In this document: piece after piece, positions 8,545-17,363 of the stretch
Layout: the number at the start of each line of letters is the position of its first letter
How positions within the stretch are numbered: position 1 is the first letter of the stretch
NCBI RefSeq assembly: GCF_018531465.1
Contig: NZ_JAHDTF010000015.1
Span: 1 to 64,000 of the forward strand
Direction: 5' to 3'
Length of the DNA: 64,000 nt
Source: Sphaerisporangium fuscum
Lineage (GTDB): Bacteria; Actinomycetota; Actinomycetes; Streptosporangiales; Streptosporangiaceae
The notes under the pieces: generated by a model
What the model was told of the DNA's origin: nothing
Database searches by the model: none
The model's input: only the letters and a program-made list of their open reading frames with translations
Made by a program: the position numbers and the translations under genes

Positions 8545-10265
8545 CCGCGCGGCACGATCCAGATCGGGTTGCTGTAGAACCACAGGTCCTTCCAGGGGTC
8601 GGCGTCGCCGAAGACGTCGATCCGGGGACCCGCGGGGTCGATCGCCGCGCCGAGCAGGCCGGGGGCGCTGCGGTTGCCGTCGGTGCCGCGCAGCCGCACG
8701 TACACCGGACGGTCGACGGCGCCGGCGTCGTAGGTGAAGGTGACGGTGCCGGTGTTCTTGCCCACCTCGAAGGACTTGACGACCTTCGTGGCCGGGGTCG
8801 TGAAGACGTCCTTGTCGGCGACGGGACCGGTCACGTCGCCCTGGATGACGTCCACGCGGGCCAGGGTGGGGATGAACTGCGCCCAGTTCGGCTGGTTCGC
8901 CAGGGTGATCTCGATGACCACCTCGACCCTCGCGCCCTTGCGGACGTGCAGGGTGTCGCCGAGGGTGACGCCGCGCTGGCCCGTGCCGGACTGGCGGGCG
9001 CGCACGACGAGGCCGCTGATCAGGCCGCCGTGGTCCACCCAGACGCGGCCGTTGCGGATGCCGTCCATGACGGAGGTGTAGGAGAAGTTCCGGGCGCCGA
9101 CGTGGGTGCGGCTGTAGTAGCCGGGCCAGAAGTCGCCGTTGCTCAGGTTGGGGACGCCCTTGTAGATCGGGTCGTTGTACTTGCCGTTGGCGTTGAAGTC
9201 GCTTCCCGGCCCGCGGTCGCTGGTGTCGCCGTAGATGGTGTGGGAGTCGGAGTTGGCGGTGATCCACCAGCTCTTGCCCTCCGCCAGGAGGCTGTCCCAC
9301 AGGCCGCCGACGGTGGCCGTCATCCAGTCGAAGCCGCCGAAGGTCTTGTAGCTCTCCGCCGGGTAGCCGGGGAAGGAGTCGGCGCTCGGGCTGTTGTCGT
9401 AGTAGCCCCGGCCCGAGCCCGGTCCGTTCGGCTTGGGGATGCCCGCCGCCTGGTGGCCGGGCGCACCCTCCATGCCGACCGCGATGCCCGGCTGGGCGTC
9501 CCGCCAGCCGCGGATCTCGTGGGGGGAGTCGATTCCCTTACGGGCGGGGTGGTTGGCGAGGAACAGCGCGTCCTCGACGCGACGCCTCTTCACCGCGTCC
9601 GCGAGGAAGTTGAGGCCGGCGATGGCGAGGGCCTCGTTCTGCGGGGTGCTGCTCGTCGCGTTCTTGACGGCGCCGTCGAAGGAGTTCTCGAACTCCTTGA
9701 GCGTGGCGACCTCGTTGCGGCCCGGCGCCACGAACACCGTGCCGTGCTCGGCGGCCGGGATGTTCCACTCCAGGCCCTGGAAGACGAGGGTGTCCTTGAC
9801 GATCTGCCGCGCGGCGACGATGTCGGGGTTGACCTTCTCCACGCCGATCTTGGCGTGCTGGACGCTGCCGTGGTCGGTGATGACCATCCAGTCGAGGCCG
9901 TAGGCGTTGGCGTGCCGGACGTGGTCGCTCACCTTGTACATGCCGTCGGAGCTGTACTGGGTGTGGATGTGGTGGTCACCGGCGAGCCACAGGTAGCCGT
10001 CGCGCGGCTCCGAGCCGTGCCTGGCCCGCTGCGCGGACGCGGCGGCCTCGCCCTGGGCGCCGAGCACGCCGGCGGCGGTCAGGCCCGCGCCGAGCAGGCC
10101 GGCCCGGCGGAACATCGAACGCCGCGACAGCTGCCCGGGGGACAGTTCGGCGTCGGGGATCGACATGTCGACGACGGGCGCCATGTCGCCCCGGTCGTGC
10201 GCGTGCTCGTGGTCGTGAATGTGGGGGTGTGAGTGGTCGTGAGGGTGACCGTGCCCGTGGCCCAT
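8541..10265 (-). CDS. Tat-type PHP domain metallohydrolase (CehA/McbA-like)
   Basis: A 574-aa metal-dependent phosphoesterase/hydrolase. Residues 3-23 have histidine at every odd position (11 His), a striking metal-binding tail. A twin-arginine motif SRRSMF at 47-52 and a hydrophobic stretch to about residue 78 follow. The PHP domain begins with DHHIHTQYSSDG (HxH metal site) and includes ITDHGS, the segment FLANHPAR and NSDSH. A C-terminal beta-rich region ends the protein. ATG 10265 is preferred to 10280 because GGAAAGG precedes it. The family includes carbaryl hydrolase CehA, but the true substrate is unknown. The downstream gene is coupled. Confidence 0.88.
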   Translation of the reverse strand: MGHGHGHPHDHSHPHIHDHEHAHDRGDMAPVVDMSIPDAELSPGQLSRRSMFRRAGLLGAGLTAAGVLGAQGEAAASAQRARHGSEPRDGYLWLAGDHHIHTQYSSDGMYKVSDHVRHANAYGLDWMVITDHGSVQHAKIGVEKVNPDIVAARQIVKDTLVFQGLEWNIPAAEHGTVFVAPGRNEVATLKEFENSFDGAVKNATSSTPQNEALAIAGLNFLADAVKRRRVEDALFLANHPARKGIDSPHEIRGWRDAQPGIAVGMEGAPGHQAAGIPKPNGPGSGRGYYDNSPSADSFPGYPAESYKTFGGFDWMTATVGGLWDSLLAEGKSWWITANSDSHTIYGDTSDRGPGSDFNANGKYNDPIYKGVPNLSNGDFWPGYYSRTHVGARNFSYTSVMDGIRNGRVWVDHGGLISGLVVRARQSGTGQRGVTLGDTLHVRKGARVEVVIEITLANQPNWAQFIPTLARVDVIQGDVTGPVADKDVFTTPATKVVKSFEVGKNTGTVTFTYDAGAVDRPVYVRLRGTDGNRSAPGLLGAAIDPAGPRIDVFGDADPWKDLWFYSNPIWIVPRG

Positions 10266-10487
10266 TTCTTGCCTTTCCATCCCGCCGGGGGAGATCTTGC
10301 TCCGGCTACGTACGGAACCCTGGCAAGAGCGGCTGAACCGGACATGAACGGATCAAGGCCCACAGAGGGCGAAAGATCGGCGATGCCGGTACGGGGATCG
10401 GAGGGAGCAGCACCCGGCCGGAGGTGAGTAAGACCGTCCCGCGTCCGGTCACTACCTGGTGAAGGAATCTTTTGAAGGAGAGCCGGG

Positions 10488-11018
10488 GTGCTGAACGATG
10501 AGGAGTTCGCCGAGATGTTCGACACGTACCGCCCTCGCGTGTACGCGTACGCGGTGAGCAGATGCGGCCGCCACCTTGCCGAGGAGGTCGTCAGCGAGAC
10601 GTTCATGGTCGCGTGGCGGCGGCGGGGCGACCTGCCGGCCAGGGCCGCGCTGCCCTGGCTGCTGGGCGTGGCGCACAACGTGACACGCGAGCTCTATCGG
10701 GGCGAGCTGCGTCGGGCCGCGCTCGACGAGGCGCTGCGGATCTGGGCCGACGAAGCCGGCCCGGACGTGGCCGACGAGGTGACCGAGCGGGCCGCCGTGC
10801 TGCGGGCGCTGGCCACGCTGAGCGACCCGGACAAGGAGGTGCTGACGCTGGTGGCGTGGCACGGGCTGACCTCGGCACAGGCCGCCAAGGTGGTGGGCGT
10901 CACGCGCTCCACCTTCTTCGTCCGGCTGCACCGGGCCCGACGGCGGCTGGAGGCCGCCATGAACGACCTGATGACGGCTGCCCCGCGGCAGGCGCTCGTT
11001 CCCGAGGAGGAGCGGTGA
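10488..11018 (+). CDS. ECF-type RNA polymerase sigma factor
   Basis: A 176-aa sigma-70 family member with region 2 (residues 5-75, EEVVSETFMVAWRR) and region 4 (about 100-155, LTSAQAAKVVGVTRSTFFVRLHRARRRL), and no region 1 or 3, so it is an extracytoplasmic-function sigma factor. GTG 10488 is preceded by GAAGGAG at a 7-nt spacing. Its stop overlaps the next gene's start (GTGA), a membrane protein that probably works with it as anti-sigma factor or sensor, the usual pairing of this class in actinomycetes. Confidence 0.93.
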   Translation: MLNDEEFAEMFDTYRPRVYAYAVSRCGRHLAEEVVSETFMVAWRRRGDLPARAALPWLLGVAHNVTRELYRGELRRAALDEALRIWADEAGPDVADEVTERAAVLRALATLSDPDKEVLTLVAWHGLTSAQAAKVVGVTRSTFFVRLHRARRRLEAAMNDLMTAAPRQALVPEEER

Positions 11019-12169
11019 AGCGGAAGAACGTGTTGGAAGTCCTGGCCGCGGCCCGTCCCGCCGATCTCGACCCGCCGGGGATGTCCTCGATCCGGGAGTT
11101 CCCGCACCAGGTCAGGCGGCGGCGCCGCGGCTGGATCGGTGCGGTCGCGGCGTCGGTGGCGACGGTGTCGGTCATCGGCCTGGCGACGGTGCCCCGTCTG
11201 GTGGGAGGCGACGTCTCCACGGGCCGGTTGCTCGGCGGCCCCGCCGCCCACGCGCTGGACGCGGCGGCCGACCGGGCGGCCGCGCAGCCGGCCCGCTCCG
11301 GCCGCTACTGGCACACCAGGGGATACATCCTGGACGAGGAGATCATCGGTCCTCCCGGTGGCCGCTACCGCGTCAAGACCCGCGTCGAGGCGAGCCGATG
11401 GGCGCCGCGAGATCCGGCGACGGCGCTGGTGCTCGCCGAAAGCGGCCTGCCGACGACACCCGCGTCGGCCGCGGACACCCGGGCATGGCGTCGGGCGGGC
11501 AGCCCCAAGCTCTGTGGCGACGACACCGACTGCGGGAACGACACGGCCCCGCTCGGGCGTACCCGGTACATGTTCATGCAGAGCAACTGGCCCTATCGGG
11601 AGGAAGGACTCCCCCTTCCGGTGAACGAACTGCTCGCCCTGCCGCAGGACCCGGTCGCGCTGAAGGAACGCCTGCTGTCGTTCTGGCCGGCCTACCACGC
11701 GAGCATGGCCGACTGGCCGTCACCGTTCCCCGGCTACTCGCTGCGGCCGCGGAAGGACGACTGGCTCCGGGACCTCTCGCTGGATCTGCTGCAGTACGGG
11801 CCCATCTCACCGGGCACCCGCGCCGCCCTCTATCGGCTGGTGGCCGGTTCGCCCGGCACCCGCTTCCTGGGGCAGGTCCGTGACGTGACGGGCCGCCAGG
11901 GCGTCGCCGTCGGGTGGACGACGAACGAGGCGGACGGGCAGAGCGAGCGGCAACTCGTCGTGGACGAGTCCGACGGGAGCCTGCTCGCGGTCCAGAACGT
12001 CGTTGTGAAGCCGTTGTCGAAGGACCCACAGGGCCAGCCCGGACTGGCGGGCCTGCCCGCGGGAACCGTCTACCATGCGCTCGTCTACGAGCGGTCGGGC
12101 TGGACGGAGAGTCCTCCGAAGCTCCCCGCGCGCTGTGACGCGAAGGCCGGCAAGGAATGCGTCGTCTGA
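11015..12169 (+). CDS. CU044_5270 family membrane protein (sigma factor partner)
   Basis: A 384-aa protein with a short cytoplasmic N-terminus (about 38 residues, Arg-rich RRRRRG), one membrane helix (about residues 40-62) and a large extracytoplasmic domain with paired cysteines (LCGDDTDCGND; RCDAKAGKECVV). It matches the CU044_5270 family, which in actinomycetes almost always follows an ECF sigma gene. GTG 11015 overlaps the sigma stop by 4 bp, implying translational coupling. It probably senses envelope conditions and restrains the sigma factor, although the family lacks the ZAS motif of classical anti-sigma factors. Confidence 0.85.
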   Translation: MKRKNVLEVLAAARPADLDPPGMSSIREFPHQVRRRRRGWIGAVAASVATVSVIGLATVPRLVGGDVSTGRLLGGPAAHALDAAADRAAAQPARSGRYWHTRGYILDEEIIGPPGGRYRVKTRVEASRWAPRDPATALVLAESGLPTTPASAADTRAWRRAGSPKLCGDDTDCGNDTAPLGRTRYMFMQSNWPYREEGLPLPVNELLALPQDPVALKERLLSFWPAYHASMADWPSPFPGYSLRPRKDDWLRDLSLDLLQYGPISPGTRAALYRLVAGSPGTRFLGQVRDVTGRQGVAVGWTTNEADGQSERQLVVDESDGSLLAVQNVVVKPLSKDPQGQPGLAGLPAGTVYHALVYERSGWTESPPKLPARCDAKAGKECVV

Positions 12170-12236
12170 CCATGCCGGCCCCGGCGCCCGCCAAGGGGGC
12201 GAGATGGGCGCGTCCTTCGTGAGGCGCCCGATCGGC

Positions 12237-12242
12237 TAGCCT
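12237..12242 (+). promoter_or_regulatory. -10 element of a probable leaderless promoter for mug
   Basis: TAGCCT lies 6 nt before the GTG at 12249. There is no Shine-Dalgarno sequence. Confidence 0.5.
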
Positions 12243-12248
12243 CCTGGT

Positions 12249-12743
12249 GTGGTGGCGGACGTGCTGGGGCCCTCGCTTGAGGTGCTGTTCTGCGGGATCA
12301 ATCCGGGGCTGATGACGGAGGCCACCGGCCACCATTTCGCCCGGCCCGGCAACCGGTTCTGGCCGGCCCTTCACCTGTCCGGCTTCACCCCGCGCCGGTT
12401 CGCCCCCGCCGAGCAGCATCTGCTGCCGTCCCTGGGGCTGGGGATCACCAACGTCGTCGCCCGGCCCAGCGCGAAGGCGTCGGAGCTGACGCGTGAGGAG
12501 CTGGTCGAGGGAGGCGTGCGGCTGACCGCCCTGCTGGAGGAGGTCCGCCCCAAGGTGCTGGCGGTGCTCGGCGTCTCGGCCTTCCGCACGGCGTTCGCCG
12601 TACGGAAGGCGCAGGTCGGGCCGCAGGAGACCGAGATCGCCGGCACCCGCGTGTGGCTGCTGCCCAACCCGAGCGGGCTGAACGCGCACTGGACGCTCGC
12701 CGGGATCGCCGAAGAGATGGGACGGCTGCGCGACTCGCTGTGA
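12249..12743 (+). CDS. mug: G/U mismatch-specific DNA glycosylase (Mug)
   Basis: A 164-aa uracil-DNA glycosylase superfamily enzyme that removes uracil or ethenocytosine opposite guanine. The active-site motif GINPG (residues 16-20, with Asn as general base) and the minor-groove motif NPSGLN near residue 141 are both the Mug/TDG type rather than the UNG type. Length is typical. Two tandem GTG codons (12249, 12252) are possible starts; the first matches the leaderless promoter spacing. It is a stand-alone gene between the sigma operon and the cellulase. Confidence 0.93.
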   Translation: MVADVLGPSLEVLFCGINPGLMTEATGHHFARPGNRFWPALHLSGFTPRRFAPAEQHLLPSLGLGITNVVARPSAKASELTREELVEGGVRLTALLEEVRPKVLAVLGVSAFRTAFAVRKAQVGPQETEIAGTRVWLLPNPSGLNAHWTLAGIAEEMGRLRDSL

Positions 12744-12913
12744 GCACGCCGTGCCTGTGCGCGTGGTGATGAATGTTTCATCGGGGTGTCCGGTGGCCTG
12801 CCGGGTACGGCCGCGTGTTTGCCGAGGCCAGCGCCCTTTCCGGACGGTGGGGACTTTCGGGCCGGCCTCCGGGGGCGCCACCTGCTGTACATCCCAGCGA
12901 AACGAAACCACGA

Positions 12914-12927
12914 TGGGAGCGCTCCCA
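12914..12927. promoter_or_regulatory. CebR operator
   Basis: TGGGAGCGCTCCCA is the perfect 14-bp palindrome recognised by the cellobiose-responsive LacI-family repressor CebR in Streptomyces and Thermobifida. It is 84 bp before the cellulase start, so the gene should be derepressed by cello-oligosaccharides. Confidence 0.9.
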
Positions 12928-13010
12928 CCGCCGCTTGTCGAGCGGGGCGCTGCTTTGCCGTCTCAAGAAGGCGGCGGACTCATCGGTTTCGTAAGGGAGA
13001 GCAACTGACA

Positions 13011-15035
13011 ATGGGACCCCACAAGAGTTCCTGGCGGAGAGCCCTGACGGGGGCGGCGGTCACGCTGCTGGCCTCCGTCGGGCTCGTCGCCGGCCCGAAT
13101 TCGGCGAACGCCGCGGTCGCCTGCCAGGTCACCTATCAGAAGGCATGGGACGGCGGCGGCGGCTTCGGCGGCAACATCACCATCAAGAACCTCGGCGACG
13201 CCCTCAGCAACTGGACGCTGACCTTCGCCTTCCCTGGTAGCCAGAAGGTCACCAACGGCTGGAGTGCCGACTGGTCGCAGTCGGGCGCGAACGTGACGGC
13301 GAAGAGCCTTTCGTACAACGGAAGCCAGGCCAGTGGTGCCTCCTGGAGCATCGGCTTCAACGGCAGCTACAGCGGCTCGAACGCCGACCCGACGAGCTTC
13401 GCGATCAACGGCACCACCTGTAACGGGCAGGGACCGGGGAACGGCCAGCAGGCCCTGGTGGTCAGCCCCACTTCGGTGACCGTCCCCGAGGGCGGCACGG
13501 CGACCTACAACGTGCACCTGGCCGCCCAGCCGACCGCCGCCGTGACCGTCACCTCGGCCGCCGGCACCGGTGACTCCGACATCACCGTCAGCGGCGGCGG
13601 GAGCCTGACCTTCACCACGTCCAACTGGAACACCGACCAGAAGGTCACCCTGGCCGCCGCGCAGGACGCCGACACCACCAACGGGTCCCGCACGATCAAC
13701 GTGACCTCCGCCGGGCTGACCGGCGTGGCCGTGACCGCGACCGAGTCCGACGACGACACCCCCGGCGGCGGTAACCCCGGCCCCCACGTGGACAACCCGT
13801 ACGTCGGCGCCACCGGGTACGTGAACTCCGACTGGTCGTCCAAGGCCGCCGCCGAGCCGGGCGGCTCGGCCGTCGCGAACGTCTCCACCGGCATCTGGCT
13901 GGACCGTATCGCCGCCATCGCCGGCACCTCCAGCGCCAAGGGCCTGCGGGCGCACCTGGACGCGGCCCTGCAGCAGGACGCCGCCAACGGCAGCGCGCCG
14001 CTGACGATCCAGTTCGTGATCTACAACCTGCCGAACCGCGACTGCTCGGCCCTGGCCTCCAACGGTGAGCTCAAGGTCTCGGAGAACGGGCTCAACCGCT
14101 ACAAGACCGAGTACATCGACCCGATCGCCGCGATCATGAGTGATTCCAAGTACTCGCAGCTCCGGATCGTGACGATCGTCGAGCTCGACTCGCTGCCGAA
14201 CCTCGTCACCAACGCCAGCCTTCCGGCATGCGCGGAGGCCAAGCAGTCCAACGCCTACGTCGAGGGTGTGCAGTACGCCCTCAACAAGCTGCACGCGATC
14301 CCGAACGTCTACACCTACATCGACGCCGCCCACCACGGCTGGCTCGGCTGGGACTCCAACTTTGGACCGTCGGCGGACCTGTTCGCCAGCACCGTCCGCG
14401 GCACCACCGCCGGCTTCAACAGCGTCGACGGCTTCATCACCAACACCGCGAACTACTCCGCGCTGCGCGAGCCGTACTTCACGATCGGCACCACGGTCAA
14501 CGGCCAGACGGTGCGCCAGTCGAAGTGGATCGACTGGAACCAGTACGTCGACGAGCTGACCTACGCCCAGGCGTTCCGCCAGAAGCTGGTCAGCGAGGGC
14601 TTCAACTCCAACATCGGCATGCTGATCGACACCTCCCGCAACGGCTGGGGCGGCTCGGCCCGTCCGACCAAGGCCAGCACCTCGACCGACGTGAACACCT
14701 TCGTCAACGAGTCGCGCGTCGACCGCCGCATCCACGCCGGCAACTGGTGCAACCAGAGCGGGGCGGGCCTCGGCGAGCGGCCGAAGGCGAGCCCCGAGAC
14801 CGGGATCGACGCCTACGTCTGGATCAAGCCTCCGGGCGAGTCCGACGGGTCGAGCTCGGCCATCCCGAACGACGAGGGCAAGGGCTTCGACCGGATGTGC
14901 GACCCCACCTACACCGGTAACGACCGCAACGGCAACAACATGACCGGCGCGCTGCCCAACGCCCCGATCTCCGGCGCGTGGTTCTCCGCGCAGTTCCGTG
15001 AGCTGCTGAAGAACGCCTACCCGCCCTTGTCGTAA
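13011..15035 (+). CDS. Secreted GH6 exo-cellobiohydrolase with CBM2
   Basis: A 674-aa extracellular cellulase. Signal peptide 1-34 (SANA then A), CBM2 cellulose-binding module about 35-140 (VTYQKAWDGGGGFGGNITIKN, two Cys), a Calx-beta-like bacterial linker domain about 147-250 (VSPTSVTVPEGGTATYNV), a Pro/Gly linker, and a GH6 catalytic domain about 260-674 (QFVIYNLPNRDCSALASNGE, IVTIVELDSLPNLVTN, HHGWLGW). It resembles Thermobifida Cel6B-type exoglucanases, which release cellobiose from chain ends. ATG 13011 follows AAGGGAGAG. The frame runs further upstream but covers the CebR operator, so that part is not coding. Confidence 0.95.
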   Translation: MGPHKSSWRRALTGAAVTLLASVGLVAGPNSANAAVACQVTYQKAWDGGGGFGGNITIKNLGDALSNWTLTFAFPGSQKVTNGWSADWSQSGANVTAKSLSYNGSQASGASWSIGFNGSYSGSNADPTSFAINGTTCNGQGPGNGQQALVVSPTSVTVPEGGTATYNVHLAAQPTAAVTVTSAAGTGDSDITVSGGGSLTFTTSNWNTDQKVTLAAAQDADTTNGSRTINVTSAGLTGVAVTATESDDDTPGGGNPGPHVDNPYVGATGYVNSDWSSKAAAEPGGSAVANVSTGIWLDRIAAIAGTSSAKGLRAHLDAALQQDAANGSAPLTIQFVIYNLPNRDCSALASNGELKVSENGLNRYKTEYIDPIAAIMSDSKYSQLRIVTIVELDSLPNLVTNASLPACAEAKQSNAYVEGVQYALNKLHAIPNVYTYIDAAHHGWLGWDSNFGPSADLFASTVRGTTAGFNSVDGFITNTANYSALREPYFTIGTTVNGQTVRQSKWIDWNQYVDELTYAQAFRQKLVSEGFNSNIGMLIDTSRNGWGGSARPTKASTSTDVNTFVNESRVDRRIHAGNWCNQSGAGLGERPKASPETGIDAYVWIKPPGESDGSSSAIPNDEGKGFDRMCDPTYTGNDRNGNNMTGALPNAPISGAWFSAQFRELLKNAYPPLS

Positions 15036-15053
15036 CCCTCCCACCCACCGACT

Positions 15054-15098
15054 GCGGGCCCCGCCGCTGCTGAATCGACAGCCGGCGCCGGGGCCCGC
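15054..15098 (+). terminator. Terminator hairpin after the cellulase gene
   Basis: GCGGGCCCCG (15054-15063) pairs with CGGGGCCCGC (15089-15098), 18 nt after the stop. A second 7-bp hairpin follows at 15105-15120. The converging pseudogene on the other strand may share this bidirectional terminator. Confidence 0.65.
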
Positions 15099-15167
15099 GT
15101 CCATGGCCACGGTCGTGGCCCCGCCCCCGGACAGGGGTCCTCCGGCGCGGGGCCACGACCGAGCGCC

Positions 15168-15255
15168 GGAACCATCGGGTGGTGGCCGCCTGCGCGGTGC
15201 GCGAGGTGAGCGGAACCGTCGGGTGGCGCGTCCCTACGTGGTGCGCGAGGCGAGC
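15168..15255. repeat. Imperfect 44-bp tandem duplication
   Basis: Two directly abutting 44-bp units (15168-15211 and 15212-15255) match at 35 positions. The second unit contains the stop codon and last codons of the fdhA remnant on the minus strand; the first is a degenerate copy just beyond its stop. Confidence 0.7.
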
Positions 15256-15719
15256 AGACCGTGCGGGACCAAAACGAACTTGCGCGCCACGCCCTTGTTG
15301 AAGTCGCGGTACCCCTGCGGCGCGGCGTCCAACGGGATCGGCGTCGCGTTCACCGCCTTGGCGATCTGCACCCTGACGTACAGGATCGCCATCATCAACT
15401 GGCGGTTGTAGCGCATCACCGGGCACTGGCCGGTGAAGAACGCGTGCGACCTGGCCCAGCCGAGGCCGAACCTGATCGACAGTGACCCCTCTTCGGCGTT
15501 CGGGTCGGCCGCGCCCGGGTCACGGGTGACGTACAGGCCAGGGATGCCGATCGCGCCGCCCGCGCGGGTGAGGTCCATGAGGGTGTTCAGCACGGTCGCG
15601 GGCCGCTCGACGCCGGCCTCGGCCCCGTGACCGCGAGCCTCGAACCCGACCGCGTCGACGGAGCAGTCGATCTCGACCTTGCCGGGCCCTCCGTACGCCA
15701 CCGCCTTGGTGCCAGGCAT
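15234..15719 (-). pseudogene. Glutathione-independent formaldehyde dehydrogenase, internally deleted
   Basis: A 161-codon open frame that resembles zinc-dependent formaldehyde dehydrogenase FdhA (about 390-400 aa) but lacks the middle. The first 17 residues (MPGTKAVAYGGPGKVEI) match the FdhA N-terminus and run directly into DCSVDAVGFEARGHG, which in FdhA lies near residue 259. The catalytic zinc ligands, the structural zinc loop and the Rossmann GxGxxG are all missing. The C-terminal part (IGIPGLYVTRDPGA, IRFGLGWARSH) is well preserved, so the deletion is in frame and probably recent. ATG 15719 follows GAGGGA. It should be inactive. Confidence 0.85.
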
Positions 15720-15816
15720 GATCATTCTCCCTCGCCGAAGCCGGGATGGACGGCGAGCGGCGGCTGGACGTAACGGTGCCCGGTGGCGCTTGTGCGGCCC
15801 GCGATGCCGTCCTCCA

Positions 15817-15837
15817 GGGATATAAGCCATATATCCC
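15817..15837. promoter_or_regulatory. Perfect 8-bp inverted repeat upstream of the MFS gene
   Basis: GGGATATA and TATATCCC are separated by 5 bp in the divergent region between the fdhA remnant and the MFS gene. It is AT-rich and operator-like. The regulator may be the downstream MarR protein or one no longer present. Confidence 0.45.
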
Positions 15838-15873
15838 CAGCTAGCGGGCATAAAGCACCTTACGGGCATTATT

Positions 15874-15908
15874 CGTTGTACGGTAGTAACGATTGTACGC
15901 CTACAACG
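15874..15908. promoter_or_regulatory. Inverted and direct repeats just before the MFS start
   Basis: CGTTGTA (15874-15880) and TACAACG (15902-15908) are complementary, and TTGTACG occurs twice inside, 17 bp apart. The site lies immediately before the GGAGG of the MFS gene and is a good candidate repressor operator. Confidence 0.5.
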
Positions 15909-15920
15909 TTTTGGAGGGTC

Positions 15921-17363
15921 ATGCCAGAGCTGAGCCGCCGGCGGCGGATCGCAGTGTTGTCGATCTGCTGCATGAGCCTGCTCATCGTCGGCCTCGACAA
16001 CACCATCGTGAACGTCGCCCTGCCGTCCATCGCACGTGATCTTCACGCCCCCGTCTCCGGCATGCAGTGGACCGTCGACGCCTACACCCTCGTGCTCGCC
16101 AGCCTGCTGCTCCTGTCCGGCTCGACCGCCGACCGCATCGGGCGCCGCCGCACGTTCCAGACGGGGCTGGTCGTGTTCGCCGTCGGCTCGCTGCTGTGCG
16201 GCCTGGCCCCGAGCCTCGGCTGGCTGGTGGTCTTCCGGGTGATGCAGGCCATCGGTGGATCCATGCTCAACCCCGTCGCCATGTCGATCATCACCAACAC
16301 CTTCACCGACCGGCGGGAACGTGCCCGCGCGATCGGCGTGTGGGGAGGCGTGGTCGGCATCAGCATGGCGCTCGGCCCGGTGGTCGGCGGAGCCCTCGTC
16401 GGGTCGGTCGACTGGCGGGCGATCTTCTGGATCAACGTGCCGGTCGCCGTGGCCGCGCTGGTGCTCACCGCGCTGTTCGTCCCGGAGTCGCGCGCACCCC
16501 ACCCCCGCCGCATCGACCCCGTCGGACAGGTGCTGGTCATCGTGACGCTGGCCTCGCTGACCTACGCCATCATCGAGGTGCCCAGCAAGGGCTGGGGATC
16601 GCCGGTGATCATCGGGTTCGCGGTCGCCGCCGTGGCAGCGCTGGCCGCCCTGATCGTCTACGAACCCCGCCGCCGGGAGCCCCTCATCGACGTGCGGTTC
16701 TTCCGCAGCGCGCCCTTCTCCGGGGCCTCGCTCATCGCGATGAGCGCGTTCTCCGCCTTCGGCGGGTTCCTGTTCATCAACACCCTGTACCTCCAGGACG
16801 TACGGCACCTGTCCCCGTTCCACGCCGGCTTGTGCACGCTGCCCATCGCCGCCATGGCGGTGGTGTTCGCGCCGCTGTCCGGGCGGCTGGTCGGCGAGCG
16901 CGGCCCGCGTCCCTCGCTCCTCATCGCCGGAACGACCATCACCCTCAGCGGCCTGATGCTGACGAGGCTGACCGAGGGCACGCCTCTGTTGTGGCTGCTG
17001 GTGAGCTACGCCGTCTTCGGGCTCGGGTTCGCCATGGTCAACGCCCCGATCACCAACACCGCCGTCTCCGGCATGCCGATCGCTCAGGCCGGGGTGGCGG
17101 CGGCCGTCGCCTCCACCAGCCGGCAGATCGGCCAGTCGCTCGGCGTCGCCATCGCCGGCTCGGTGCTCGCCACAGGGCTCGCCGCCCATCCTGCCGGGGG
17201 GTTCGCGCAGGCCAGCCGTGCGGGGTGGTGGATCGTGGTCGGGTACGGGGCGGCCGTGCTCGTCCTCGGCATCCTCACCACCGGCGGCTGGGCGAAGGCC
17301 ACCGCGGAACGAACCGCCGCCCGCCTGACGTCCGGCGAGACGAAAGTCCCCGTGGCATCTTGA
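15921..17363 (+). CDS. MFS drug exporter, DHA2 (EmrB/QacA) family
   Basis: A 480-aa proton-driven exporter of the inner membrane with about 14 hydrophobic helices. DHA2 hallmarks include the motif NTIVNVALPSIARDL in helix 1, ADRIGRRRTF after helix 2 (motif A) and GPVVGGALV in helix 5 (motif C, antiporter signature). ATG 15921 has GGAGG 4 nt upstream; the open frame before it is the operator region. A MarR regulator lies 241 nt downstream, the usual partner of such multidrug exporters. The substrate is probably a toxic hydrophobic compound. Confidence 0.93.
   Translation: MPELSRRRRIAVLSICCMSLLIVGLDNTIVNVALPSIARDLHAPVSGMQWTVDAYTLVLASLLLLSGSTADRIGRRRTFQTGLVVFAVGSLLCGLAPSLGWLVVFRVMQAIGGSMLNPVAMSIITNTFTDRRERARAIGVWGGVVGISMALGPVVGGALVGSVDWRAIFWINVPVAVAALVLTALFVPESRAPHPRRIDPVGQVLVIVTLASLTYAIIEVPSKGWGSPVIIGFAVAAVAALAALIVYEPRRREPLIDVRFFRSAPFSGASLIAMSAFSAFGGFLFINTLYLQDVRHLSPFHAGLCTLPIAAMAVVFAPLSGRLVGERGPRPSLLIAGTTITLSGLMLTRLTEGTPLLWLLVSYAVFGLGFAMVNAPITNTAVSGMPIAQAGVAAAVASTSRQIGQSLGVAIAGSVLATGLAAHPAGGFAQASRAGWWIVVGYGAAVLVLGILTTGGWAKATAERTAARLTSGETKVPVAS

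Noticed and set aside
12786..13010. N-terminal extension of the GH6 cellulase
   Set aside because: It spans the CebR operator, and the signal peptide begins at 13011.
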